NCBI GenBank assembly: GCA_964410625.1
Contig: CAYPHY010000022.1
Coordinates: forward strand, 1-64,000
DNA length: 64,000 bases
DNA from: CAYPHY01 sp964410625
Lineage (GTDB): Bacteria > Chloroflexota > Anaerolineae > Promineifilales > Promineifilaceae
Reading direction: 5' to 3'
The position numbers and the translations under genes were made by a program. The notes below the pieces were generated by a model. That model was not told the origin of the DNA. It saw only the letters and a program-made list of their open reading frames with translations, and ran no database searches. Below are positions 52,101-59,214 of this stretch, piece after piece (the stretch's first letter is position 1; each line of letters begins with the position of its first letter).

Positions 52101-52879
52101 TCGCTGACTCCGGCAACCATCGCATCCAGGTCTTTGATGCCGATGGTCAGTTCGTGGATGCATGGGGGACATTTGGCGCAGGGTCGGAGCAGTTGAACGA
52201 ACCGTGGGGGCTGGCGGTTGGCGAGGAGTTTGTCTACGTCGCCGACACCTGGAACCACCGCATCCAGAAGTATACGCTCGATGGGGAGCTAGTTAGTTCC
52301 TTTGGCAGCAGCGGCTCGCCCAGCGGCAACGAGGCTGATGGCGGCCTGGGGCTTTTCTTTGGCCCGCGTGATGTGTTGTTGCTCGACGATGGCAACTTGC
52401 TCGTCACCGACACCGGCAACCACCGCCTGCAACTGCTCGATTCCAACGGCCAATTTCTGCGCGTCGTTGGCAGTTTTGGCAATGGACTGGGCCAGTTCAA
52501 TGAACCGGTAGGATTGGCACAGGGGCCGGATGGTACGGTCTACGTCGCCGACACCTGGAACGGCCGCATCCAGAGCCTTACGCCCGATCTCATCCCCATC
52601 GGTGAATGGCGCGTGGACGCTTGGGACGGCCAATCGATCAACAACAAGCCTTATCTGGCGGTGGACAGCGGCGGCCGTGTCTACACGACTGATCCAGAAG
52701 GCTACCGGGTACTGGTCTTCAGCGCCAGCGGCGGCTATCTCAACCGCTTCGGCCAATTCGGCACGTTGCCCAACAACTTCGGTCTGCCCAACGGCATCAC
52801 CACCGACGCCGACGACAATCTCTACATCGCCGACGCGGTGAACAATCGGGTCGTGGTGTATCCCTCTATCTATGAATGA
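49175..52879 (+). CDS. TIGR03663-type (Agl23-like) membrane protein fused to an NHL beta-propeller
   Basis: A 1234-residue protein. The N-terminal half (about 1-580) has about 12 helices and the invariant features of TIGR03663 family proteins, which are distantly PMT-like: a DE pair (SHDESLHTQYSYQYY) and HGP (TPLMHGPSLFHL). The family is known to occur almost always in genomes with Chlor_Arch_YYY proteins, often close by, as here. A soluble region follows, then about six NHL-type repeats from about residue 950 (SPRNVEVGPDGRLYVADSGN, HRIQVFDADGQFV, VYVADTWNHRIQKY). The NHL part should fold as an outside propeller. A gagg site precedes the ATG. Confidence 0.88.
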   Translation: MTELTTSPEQPRPDFLSRPLLAAYSLDWEKTIYLLFIIVAIVTRFWALGDRVMSHDESLHTQYSYQYYDGQGYSHTPLMHGPSLFHLTAISYWLFGDSDLSARIPVAIVGIILVAMPYLLRDWIGRTGALFTSFFLLISPYISYYSRYIRHDIYSAVCAFIVFIAIWYFIRQQKEKYLWWFVAALALLYATKEDSFIYTAIFGSFVVLRLLARLGVATWVRQTLPRLRPAILLAIVGVLLLGAGLVGLRLGGDEMTTPATTEATEGFAADPSAEQTATPEGEPPQSGMEIVLRLSQLAGVALLSAGLFLAARQMRPHLDAYPEFTIIILFATLVLPLASPLLTTMAGWNPEDYTLNTCILEGQETMSALRIFTARLTNSTCISAFFESGIVRSTIFVIITLVTAVLVGLWWDSRRWLIAAAIFYSIFFVLFTSVFTNLGGWQTGVIGSLGYWLEQQGVERGSQPWYYYLFVVPFYEFLPLLFSLLGMALWAKRQKLNQAAGYWLGFGLLALLSYSLVNWLFRRSQELGESPSILPGLMAAAFILIVAAVYWFLIRQRQLQEAYGLQSGWRELFHAESLFGFIPSVIWWFALTWVAYSVAGEKMPWISAHFVLPMALLGGWYFNETLSGVDGRQLFSRRTLLAIGLSLLLIIAVLVAIGPLLLGQITLGNQQIDNLSGLGRLIGGLVVVGILVYFWRQYYPQLSTNVRRVVWPLAVFVLLSLLTIRFSYMANFPNADYTTEFLVYAHGAPATKKVVLAQLEELSMRLHGDKSIRVAYDSDVSWPYSWYLREYPNRVFFGDAPTQSLNDSPVVIVGRKNWDNVDPYLSRNYEYRTYTFLWWPMEEYRKFSWDALVGVPDSPTPRPGILNPGVRQALWDIFFHRDYQRYGEVFGGTYTAGQWPLRHDLRLYIRRDVLASLWDHGLDAFTTGALVDPYEGNEMVLAPELVLNEGSVAGVAEGVFTSPRNVEVGPDGRLYVADSGNHRIQVFDADGQFVDAWGTFGAGSEQLNEPWGLAVGEEFVYVADTWNHRIQKYTLDGELVSSFGSSGSPSGNEADGGLGLFFGPRDVLLLDDGNLLVTDTGNHRLQLLDSNGQFLRVVGSFGNGLGQFNEPVGLAQGPDGTVYVADTWNGRIQSLTPDLIPIGEWRVDAWDGQSINNKPYLAVDSGGRVYTTDPEGYRVLVFSASGGYLNRFGQFGTLPNNFGLPNGITTDADDNLYIADAVNNRVVVYPSIYE

Positions 52880-52881
52880 AT

Positions 52882-52953
52882 GGTAAACAATGAACAATGA
52901 GACAATGAACAATGAACAAACCCCATTGTTCATTGTTTCATTGTTCATTTTCG
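52882..52953. repeat. tandem-armed inverted repeat (acaatgaaca family)
   Basis: aacaatgaacaatgagacaa on the left pairs with ttgttcattgtttcattgtt on the right. It separates the NHL fusion gene from the SDR gene. Confidence 0.85.
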
Positions 52954-52962
52954 CATTAAAAA

Positions 52963-53724
52963 ATGATGGTTTTTACTGACAAAATCGTTCTTGTCACCGG
53001 CGGCTCGCGGGGCATCGGCCGTGCAATTGCGCGGCAGTTTGCCGAACGTGGGGCGCGGGTGGCGATTCTCTACCAGCGCAACCAGACGGCGGCCGAGGAA
53101 ACCCTCGCCATGCTCCCTGGTGGCCCCCATGCCCTTTTTACCGCTGATATGGCTGACGCGACGGCCGTCCAGCAAGCGATTGATTCAGTGGTTAGTCAGA
53201 TGGGTCGCCTCGATATTCTGGTCAACAATGCCGGAGTCTATTCCGACCATCCGCTGGCAGATGTCTCTTATGAGGCGTGGCAGGAAAGCTGGCAACACAT
53301 CCTCGGCGTCAATCTGATTGGCGCGGCCAATGCCTCCTATTGCGCGGCACAACATATGATCAGGCAGGGGGGCGGCCGTATTGTCAATGTCTCCTCGCGT
53401 GGCGCCTTTCGCGGCGAACCAACCGCTCCGGCCTATGGCGCGAGCAAGGCGGGGATGAATGCGATGAGCCAATCATTGGCCCGCTATCTGGCCCCTTACA
53501 ATATCTTTGTCGGCGTGGTCGCCCCTGGCTTTGTGGAAACGGAGATGGCTAAGTCCTGGCGCGAAGGGCCAGCCTGGGAAGAAATTCGCCAGCAAAGCCC
53601 TCTCGGCCGCGTCGCTCGTGCCGATGAAGTCGCCTACGCCGTCCTCTTCCTCGCCTCCGAAGGGGCAGAATTTATGACCGGTGCGATAATTGATGTCAAT
53701 GGGGCGTCTTACTTGCGTACGTGA
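52963..53724 (+). CDS. short-chain dehydrogenase/reductase
   Basis: A classical SDR of 253 residues, FabG-like in type, using NAD(P)H to reduce a carbonyl or oxidise an alcohol. The cofactor motif is VTGGSRGIGRAIA, with Arg in the last loop suggesting NADPH preference; NNAG is at about 90; catalytic Ser is in VNVSSRGAF and Tyr/Lys in YGASKAG. The C-terminus has FLASEGAEFMTGAIIDVNG. Substrate is unknown. Two adjacent ATG codons could start it. Confidence 0.92.
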   Translation: MMVFTDKIVLVTGGSRGIGRAIARQFAERGARVAILYQRNQTAAEETLAMLPGGPHALFTADMADATAVQQAIDSVVSQMGRLDILVNNAGVYSDHPLADVSYEAWQESWQHILGVNLIGAANASYCAAQHMIRQGGGRIVNVSSRGAFRGEPTAPAYGASKAGMNAMSQSLARYLAPYNIFVGVVAPGFVETEMAKSWREGPAWEEIRQQSPLGRVARADEVAYAVLFLASEGAEFMTGAIIDVNGASYLRT

Positions 53725-53727
53725 AGA

Positions 53728-53825
53728 AGAGACTGGGAGATTAAGAGACTATGAGACTAGGAGATTGGGAGACTAAATTACTCTAATCCTCCAGTCTCTC
53801 AATCTCTTAGTCTCTTAGTCTCTCT
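53728..53825. repeat. tandem-armed inverted repeat (gagactg family) between convergent genes
   Basis: Left arm: gagactgggagattaagaga and more. Right arm: ccagtctctcaatctcttag and more. It lies between the SDR and transporter stops, so it may terminate both. Confidence 0.85.
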
Positions 53826-54724
53826 TACTTCTCCCTCCCCACCGTCACCAACACCACGCCCAAAATAACGGCCGCGCCGCCGATAATGCCTTGCCAGCCC
53901 GGTTGTTCGCCAAAGAGGGCCAGCGACCAAAGGATGGTGATCACCGGACTGAGGGTGAGAATGGTGGTGTGGATGGTCATCGTCATCCGGCGCAACGAGA
54001 GATAGTAGAGGACGCGGCTGATGACCACGTCTACCGTCCCGGCCAGGATCACCAACAACCAGCCGGTTGGGCCGGGCCACACCAGTTGCGAACTACCGAC
54101 GGCAAACAGCAACAGAAAAGCGGTGGTGGCGGCGACGCGAAAGAGGAAGAAGTTGGCAAACTCGATCTCGTCGCCGGAACGCTTGACGACGGCCGTATGC
54201 AGCGCATATAAAAAGGTCGAAAGCAACACCAGCAAGGAGCCAAGCTGTAGATAATCCCCCGGCTGAAAGCTGATCACAAAGACGCCCAGGAGTGCGAGCG
54301 CAACACCAACGCCCTGGATGCGCCGCAGCCGGTCGCCCAGCCAGAGGATACCCAATCCCAACGAAAAAACGACTGACGTTTTGCTCAAGAGCGAGGCGGT
54401 TCCGGGATCAATGAAGTTGACGGCCGTGTAGTTGATCACCGTCGAGGTCGCCACCAGGAAGCCAATGGTCAGAAAAAACCAGGCGTGACGGCGAAATACC
54501 GCAAGGTTGATCTGGCGGCGTAGACCGAGGAAAACGGCCACTTCTACGGTCCCTGCGCCTAATACCAACAACGCCGATGTCACCGGCGGCAGATGGGGCA
54601 ATAAGGAACGAGCAAAGATGAAGTGCAGACTATCTACCAGGAGCAGTCCAGCCCAAACCAAAGGCGTGTTGATTGAGGGCTGAAGGCTGAAGGACGAGGG
54701 CTGTGCTGTAGATTCATCCTTCAT
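53825..54724 (-). CDS. EamA/DMT-family transporter
   Basis: A 299-residue membrane protein with about ten helices in two EamA halves (LVWAGLLLVDSLHFIFARSL to VINYTAVNFIDPGTASLLSK; ALHTAVVKRSGDEIEF to the end). DMT proteins export metabolites or amino acids; substrate not predictable. The first 20 residues (MKDESTAQPSSFSLQPSINT) are encoded by an inverted repeat, so the real start might be the TTG in cctttggtttgg (54662-54660 region), or the repeat supplies the start codon. The MOSC gene ends four bases upstream. Confidence 0.88.
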   Translation of the reverse strand: MKDESTAQPSSFSLQPSINTPLVWAGLLLVDSLHFIFARSLLPHLPPVTSALLVLGAGTVEVAVFLGLRRQINLAVFRRHAWFFLTIGFLVATSTVINYTAVNFIDPGTASLLSKTSVVFSLGLGILWLGDRLRRIQGVGVALALLGVFVISFQPGDYLQLGSLLVLLSTFLYALHTAVVKRSGDEIEFANFFLFRVAATTAFLLLFAVGSSQLVWPGPTGWLLVILAGTVDVVISRVLYYLSLRRMTMTIHTTILTLSPVITILWSLALFGEQPGWQGIIGGAAVILGVVLVTVGREK

Positions 54725-54745
54725 CCCTTAACCCTCATCCTTCAT
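54672..54745. repeat. inverted repeat (gaaggatgagg family) bridging the MOSC stop and EamA start
   Basis: gagggctgaaggctgaagga on the left pairs with tccttcatcccttaaccctc on the right. On the minus strand the motif atgaaggatgagg occurs twice: one copy ends the MOSC gene and the other starts the transporter gene. Confidence 0.8.
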
Positions 54746-55201
54746 AACGGTGTCGCCGAGGATGATGCGGCCGGGTGTCAGGACAAGCGCATAGGCCCGC
54801 GCCCAACCGGGGTGTTTACGAGCGTGGACGCGGTTAAATTCCTCGTTGGCAAAAGACTCTCTGATCTTGCTGCACGGTGTGGCATAACCGCTAATCTCGA
54901 TGTGGACGGAATCGCCGATACGCCAGCGGCTCCCCGGTAATACCTTGTCCCAGTCCAGGCCGGTGATGGTCAGGTTCTCGCCAATCGAACCAGGGTAAAT
55001 TGGATGTCCCTCGGCCTGGAGCGCAAGTATTCGCTCTAGTGAGTAGAGGCACAGTGCGCCATTTACTCCGCCATGATGTACCTTGTCATTGTGGTCATCT
55101 ATGGTAATGCCGAGGAAGTTGACCTCGGCCGTGCGCATCGGCCGTTTGGGAACGCCTCCTTTGGAGGAGTTGATCTGAAAAATTCGAGCCTGCTGAATCA
55201 T
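54728..55201 (-). CDS. MOSC-domain protein
   Basis: A 157-residue MOSC protein. It has IFQINSSKGGVPKRP, DHHGG-like DKVHHGGVNGALCLYS, PIYPGSIGENLTITGLDWDK and the cysteine in GYATPCSKI, which matches the conserved MOSC Cys thought to handle sulfur. MOSC domains bind molybdenum cofactor or carry sulfur. The ATG at 55201 is preferred over 55240. The last residues MKDEG and the stop codon lie inside a repeat. A degraded SRPBCC gene lies just upstream. Confidence 0.9.
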   Translation of the reverse strand: MIQQARIFQINSSKGGVPKRPMRTAEVNFLGITIDDHNDKVHHGGVNGALCLYSLERILALQAEGHPIYPGSIGENLTITGLDWDKVLPGSRWRIGDSVHIEISGYATPCSKIRESFANEEFNRVHARKHPGWARAYALVLTPGRIILGDTVMKDEG

Positions 55202-55247
55202 GGCATGGATCGTAGCACCGCGTTTGGGAGCGGGCAACAAGGAGTAG

Positions 55248-55466
55248 TTATTGGTCTATGCTATGAACCGCCAACCAGCGCAACGGCAATGGCCCTAACC
55301 ACAGTGTAAATTCCGCCTCTGAACCTTCAGCCAATGGCTCATAGCGGTGAATTTGGACAAAGAGCGGCGGCGGGGTCAGTTTCTTCAACACGCTTGTATC
55401 ATGGTGGAAGGCGGAAACGGCCGCTAACGGGGCGTTGACTGTGAAAGAGTGGATGAAAGTCGGCAT
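55248..55466 (-). pseudogene. remnant of a SRPBCC (polyketide cyclase/dehydrase-like) gene
   Basis: The translation MPTFIHSFTVNAPLAAVSAF, with FHHDTSVLKKLTPPPLFVQI and EFTLWLGPLPLRWLAVHS, looks like the first half of a SRPBCC protein, normally about 140-160 residues. It stops after 72 residues, and no continuation is seen in any frame before the MOSC gene. A 3' deletion is the simplest reading. The frame is open upstream to 55496. Confidence 0.65.
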
Positions 55467-55592
55467 TGGACTAATGAACAATGAAGCCATAAACAATATT
55501 AAGTAACCTTAGCAACTTGTCTATATATTTTCAATGTATTGAACATCTAAGAATTTGGTAAAGGAAGTTGCGCCAACAAGCGTTCCTTGCAC

Positions 55593-55598
55593 TATAAT
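55593..55598 (+). promoter_or_regulatory. -10 box for the YdcF/SanA-like gene
   Basis: tataat at 55593-55598 would start transcription near 55605, 16 bases before the ATG at 55621. A weak ttgcgc lies 19 bases upstream as a possible -35. Confidence 0.4.
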
Positions 55599-55620
55599 GG
55601 GTGGAAACGTCTGGAATCCT

Positions 55621-56322
55621 ATGCAAATTGAAAGCAATTTATCTGAACAGGCAGCACCGCCTCCACTGAAAACGAAATCCCTTAAGCGCTGGCAAAAGGG
55701 GTGTTTAGGTATCCTGCTTTTTCTGTTTGTCCTGGCGCTGACCCCCTTGCTATGGCGTAACCTGGTCAAGGTCTACTATTCTGGACGCATCTACAGTGTT
55801 GAAACTACTCCAGCGCGGCCGGTCGCTATCGTCTTTGGCGCGGCCGTCTATGGCAACGGCCGTCTCAGCGCCATCTTACGCGACCGGATGGACACGGCGA
55901 TTGACCTCTATCTCGCCGGGCAGATAAACAAAATCATCGTTAGTGGTGACAACAGCTCGCAATATTACAATGAGCCGGGGGCGATGATGGCCTATGCCGT
56001 GGAAAGAGGGGTAGCGGCCGAGGATATTCAACCCGATTATGCCGGACTACGTACCTATGATACTTGCTATCGCGCCCGCGATATATTTGGCATCGAAGAA
56101 GCGATCCTGGTGACACAGGCGTTTCACCTACCCCGCGCCCTCCTCACCTGTCGCGGCTTGGGACTGGATGCAGTCGGCGTCGCGGCCGACCGGAGGCCGT
56201 TGCGTTACGGCCGTTGGTATGAAATTCGCGAGACGGCCGCTACCCTGGTCGCTACCTGGGACGTCATCCGCCGCCAACCCTCCACCATCACCGGCGACCC
56301 GATCCCCATCGAACTCAATTAA
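55621..56322 (+). CDS. YdcF/SanA-like (DUF218) membrane protein
   Basis: A 233-residue protein with one N-terminal membrane segment (about 27-46; GILLFLFVLALTPLLW) and an outside DUF218 domain: IVFGAAVYGNGRLSAILRDR, IIVSGDNSSQYYNEPGAM, AGLRTYDTCYRARDIFG and LVTQAFHLPRALLTCRGLGL. The family includes SanA (vancomycin sensitivity) and ElyC-like envelope factors; the reaction is not known. The start at 55621 fits the tataat upstream; earlier ATG codons at 55555 and 55597 would precede transcription. Confidence 0.88.
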   Translation: MQIESNLSEQAAPPPLKTKSLKRWQKGCLGILLFLFVLALTPLLWRNLVKVYYSGRIYSVETTPARPVAIVFGAAVYGNGRLSAILRDRMDTAIDLYLAGQINKIIVSGDNSSQYYNEPGAMMAYAVERGVAAEDIQPDYAGLRTYDTCYRARDIFGIEEAILVTQAFHLPRALLTCRGLGLDAVGVAADRRPLRYGRWYEIRETAATLVATWDVIRRQPSTITGDPIPIELN

Positions 56323-56335
56323 TTAGGACTCAATC

Positions 56336-56400
56336 ATTTGCAACGAATTGACGCGAATTTGGGTCATTTTCGCGTAAATTCGCGCTAATTCGTTGCTAAA
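56336..56400. repeat. tandem-armed inverted repeat (gcaacgaatt family) between convergent genes
   Basis: tttgcaacgaattgacgcga on the left pairs with gcgctaattcgttgc on the right. The minus-strand stop codon TAG of the next gene lies inside the right arm (56385-56387). Confidence 0.85.
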
Positions 56401-57368
56401 GATGCAGCGGCCGCCCAGCCGGACAGCACCGCTCCCTCCACACGCGGCCCGGCAAAGGCGTCACCAGCAAAGAGAAGCGGCGGCAGGTCTTGGGCAACTA
56501 GACAGCGTTGGGGGTGGATAGTTGTCGGCGTGGCATAAGGCCAACGCTTCAGTTGTGCTTCGTGGATAACGGCCGCTCCATCCAGGAAAGGTTCCAGCGA
56601 GGCTTGCAAGCGGGCTAACACAACAGCGGTTTCCACTTCCCACAGTTCGCGACTTAATCGCTCATTGGCGTGGACGGTGATGATTCGTGCCTCTGGGGAA
56701 ATGCCCTTACGCTGGTTGTCGGCGATCCAGCTAACGGCCGCCCCTGGTCGCTGCACCGCCCCCGGCTCTGGCAAATTCACCCCTCCCTCAACCCGAAACA
56801 GCCCGCAGAGACAAGGGGCGTAATGAATTTGCGCCAATGTCTGACGATCCTCGGCCGACAGGCTCACCCCTCCGGCAGCTAGCAAGGCCAGCGACAGCGG
56901 CACAGGTGGCGTCAGGATCACGGCCGCTGCTTGATAGCTCTGCCCGGCCTGATCCACGACACGCCAACCAGAGGCTTCTTGCTCAACGGCCGTTACCGGC
57001 GTGTTTAAGCGCACACTGAGGTTGGTCGCCAATTGTCGCGCCAGTTGGCTAAACCCGCCGCTTACGGCATAGCGAGGATGGCCGTCATCGGCGGCCACAG
57101 CCAGCGAACCATCCGACCAGCCCTGCGCCCATTCAAACACCAGGCCATCAGCCAGCCACTGAGCGACAACCGCGTGAAACTCTGGCTCGCGAACGGTGAA
57201 GAATTGCGCTCCCTGGTCGGCGCGGCCGTTTCCTAGCGGCCGTGTAGACAACCGGCCGCCCACCTCGCGCTCCCCCTCTACAAGGAGCACTCGCAGGCCC
57301 TTGGCTTTGAGTTTATTGGCGGCCGACAGCCCGGACAGCCCGGCCCCAACAATCAGAACATCAATCAT
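56385..57368 (-). CDS. FAD-dependent oxidoreductase (renalase-like)
   Basis: A 327-residue flavoprotein. The N-terminal Rossmann motif is VLIVGAGLSGLSAANKL, followed by VEGEREVGGRLSTR; the C-terminal flavin site is LLFAGDAFAGPRVEGAVLSG. The pattern resembles renalase-type amine or NAD(P)H-isomer oxidases. Substrate is unknown. It begins one base after the stop of the glycosidase-like gene, so the two form an operon. The last residues (ATN) and stop come from a repeat arm. Confidence 0.9.
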   Translation of the reverse strand: MIDVLIVGAGLSGLSAANKLKAKGLRVLLVEGEREVGGRLSTRPLGNGRADQGAQFFTVREPEFHAVVAQWLADGLVFEWAQGWSDGSLAVAADDGHPRYAVSGGFSQLARQLATNLSVRLNTPVTAVEQEASGWRVVDQAGQSYQAAAVILTPPVPLSLALLAAGGVSLSAEDRQTLAQIHYAPCLCGLFRVEGGVNLPEPGAVQRPGAAVSWIADNQRKGISPEARIITVHANERLSRELWEVETAVVLARLQASLEPFLDGAAVIHEAQLKRWPYATPTTIHPQRCLVAQDLPPLLFAGDAFAGPRVEGAVLSGWAAAASLATN

Positions 57369-59090
57369 TTAGGCGGCTCTCTGGTTGCGGCGGATATAAA
57401 GGAGCAACAGGACGCCGAGCAGCAAGCCCGCGCCAATAAACAACCAGGCGGTCTGTAACGGCGGAAACGCCGCCGGCTCTAACTCCCCTTCTAATGTTGT
57501 TTCCTCCGCGCCGGTCAAAGCCGCTGTCGGCAAGACGGCCGCGACCGCTTCCGTTGTGGCAGTGGGTGACGGCGTAGCGGTCGAGGTAGCTGTTGGTGAA
57601 GGGGTGAGCGTTGGCGAGGGCGTCAATGTCGGCGACGGTGTGAAGGTAGGTGATGGCGTCGGCGTCTCGGTGGCGGTGGGGATCGGCGTGGGCGTCTCGG
57701 CCGCCCTGGTGGATGGCTCGGCCGTTGGGATTACCTCCACATTCCCCACCCCATTCTCCACCAGGAACAACGGCGGCCCACCAACAAGGCACTCGCCTCG
57801 GCAACGCGCTCCCTCTAAAGTAATGGTGTAAAAGTCGTCAGTAGCAGAAATCGCGGCCGTGTCGCCGACGGCTGAGACCAGCAGCCCTTCTTCTGCCAAG
57901 GCCGGAACTTGCACCGTCACCGAGGCAGGGGTCCGCGCCCACAAGACGCGGGTGATGCCCTGTGGCCGGCGAAAGGTGAAGATGAAGTAATCCCCTCGTT
58001 GTTGCTTTTCCACCGGGAAGGTGAAACCATTGAGATGGCGAATGGTCGTCAGGTAGCTGTAATAGGCTGGTCGCTTGCTGAAATCGGGGCGCAAGATGCC
58101 GAACGACTCACCACCCGGCGGCAAGAGAATATCCACCAACTTGTACACGCCAATGCGCTCCGCCCCGGCGGCGAAGCCCAACGCATGGGCCTGGACGACA
58201 TACCACGCTTGCTGGTCGAGATCGATCTGGAACTGCGGCCGTTCCACCGGCCACAGCACATCAATGTTTGGCGCGGCATTGGTCTCGTTGACCCAGATCG
58301 GTTTGTCAATGCCAAATTCGTTCTGGATTTTGTCTGTTTCCTCTACCAGCGTCTGCACCGTTTCCACACGAAAGTAGATGTGCAGTGGGATGACATCAAA
58401 GAAGTAGTTGTTGGCTTCTGCTTCTGGATCGGCCGTTGCCACTTCCAGAAAGCGGCGCAAGTAGTCCGGGTCGTGCCAGTAAGACCATCCGGCCAAATGG
58501 ATGACCGCTTGCGGGTCGCGCTCCTTTGCCACCAGGTAGGCAACTTTTAGCAGTTGGTAGTAGTCCTCAACAGAGCCGGAAAATTCATGTCCATAGACCC
58601 CCACCTCAATCTCCGGCTCGTTCCAGATGATCCAATTATGGACGCCGCGCGGGCCATAATAATCCACCACTTTCCGCACATAGCCCGCCCATAGATTATC
58701 TGGATCGTCTACCGGCAGATAAAGGCCGCGAGGCACACCAGAAAAGGGCGTGCTGTCCGTCGCCCAGGCGGGCGTGTTTTTCAATAAGCCAAGTACCGTG
58801 CGCCCTTGAGCATTGGCATCAATCAGCCACTCTTCCAGCACATGGAGGGTGTTCCAATCATCCGGCCCGGTCGGTTGGATTTCGTTCCAGTAAAAGAGGA
58901 TACGCTCCCAACCGACTTTAAGTTCGGCCGCTTCCTCCGGCGCCCAAAAGGACTCAATGGCGCCAAAACGAGGATCAACGTAACGGCGGCCGTCATCAAT
59001 TGGCTGGGCGGCCGCTTGCTGCAAAACCAAAGTGATAAGACCGAAAAGCGATAATGTAATCGGTAGTATACGAGATCGAATATGCCGCAT
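57369..59090 (-). CDS. secreted GH-A-clan glycosidase-like protein with Thr/Pro stalk and membrane anchor
   Basis: A 573-residue exported protein. A signal peptide (about 1-28, ending QQAAAQP) is followed by a TIM-barrel-like domain with WNEPE (about 158; acid/base Glu) and VNETN (about 266; nucleophile position), as in clan GH-A families such as GH39 or GH5. A beta-rich segment follows, then a Thr/Pro/Ser-rich stalk (about 455-505; TETPTPSPTFTPSPTLTPSP) and a C-terminal membrane helix with RRNQR (about 546-570). It would hydrolyse a polysaccharide or glycan at the cell surface; substrate unknown. Confidence 0.85.
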   Translation of the reverse strand: MRHIRSRILPITLSLFGLITLVLQQAAAQPIDDGRRYVDPRFGAIESFWAPEEAAELKVGWERILFYWNEIQPTGPDDWNTLHVLEEWLIDANAQGRTVLGLLKNTPAWATDSTPFSGVPRGLYLPVDDPDNLWAGYVRKVVDYYGPRGVHNWIIWNEPEIEVGVYGHEFSGSVEDYYQLLKVAYLVAKERDPQAVIHLAGWSYWHDPDYLRRFLEVATADPEAEANNYFFDVIPLHIYFRVETVQTLVEETDKIQNEFGIDKPIWVNETNAAPNIDVLWPVERPQFQIDLDQQAWYVVQAHALGFAAGAERIGVYKLVDILLPPGGESFGILRPDFSKRPAYYSYLTTIRHLNGFTFPVEKQQRGDYFIFTFRRPQGITRVLWARTPASVTVQVPALAEEGLLVSAVGDTAAISATDDFYTITLEGARCRGECLVGGPPLFLVENGVGNVEVIPTAEPSTRAAETPTPIPTATETPTPSPTFTPSPTLTPSPTLTPSPTATSTATPSPTATTEAVAAVLPTAALTGAEETTLEGELEPAAFPPLQTAWLFIGAGLLLGVLLLLYIRRNQRAA

Positions 59091-59124
59091 AGTCCCTTCA
59101 ACAACACCTGCGAGGTTGGCGAGC

Positions 59125-59160
59125 CTCTGTAGGGCGATTTGGCAAACGCCCTACGTGAAG
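59125..59160. repeat. gtagggcgatttggcaaa-type palindrome
   Basis: gtagggcgattt and the inverted aacgccctac at 59130-59154, a variant of the 1375/31689 family, lie between divergent genes. A cgaggtt/aacctcg-like word frames it: acctgcgaggttgg and cctcgcaggttta. Confidence 0.6.
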
Positions 59161-59194
59161 TTTCGTCTACCTCGCAGGTTTAGATGAGTGCGAT

Positions 59195-59200
59195 TATAAT
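59195..59200 (+). promoter_or_regulatory. -10 box for the UvrD-like helicase gene
   Basis: tataat 14 bases before the ATG at 59215, with a gagg ribosome-binding site at 59206-59209 between them. No clear -35 box. Confidence 0.35.
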
Positions 59201-59214
59201 AGGTTTGAGGCAAG

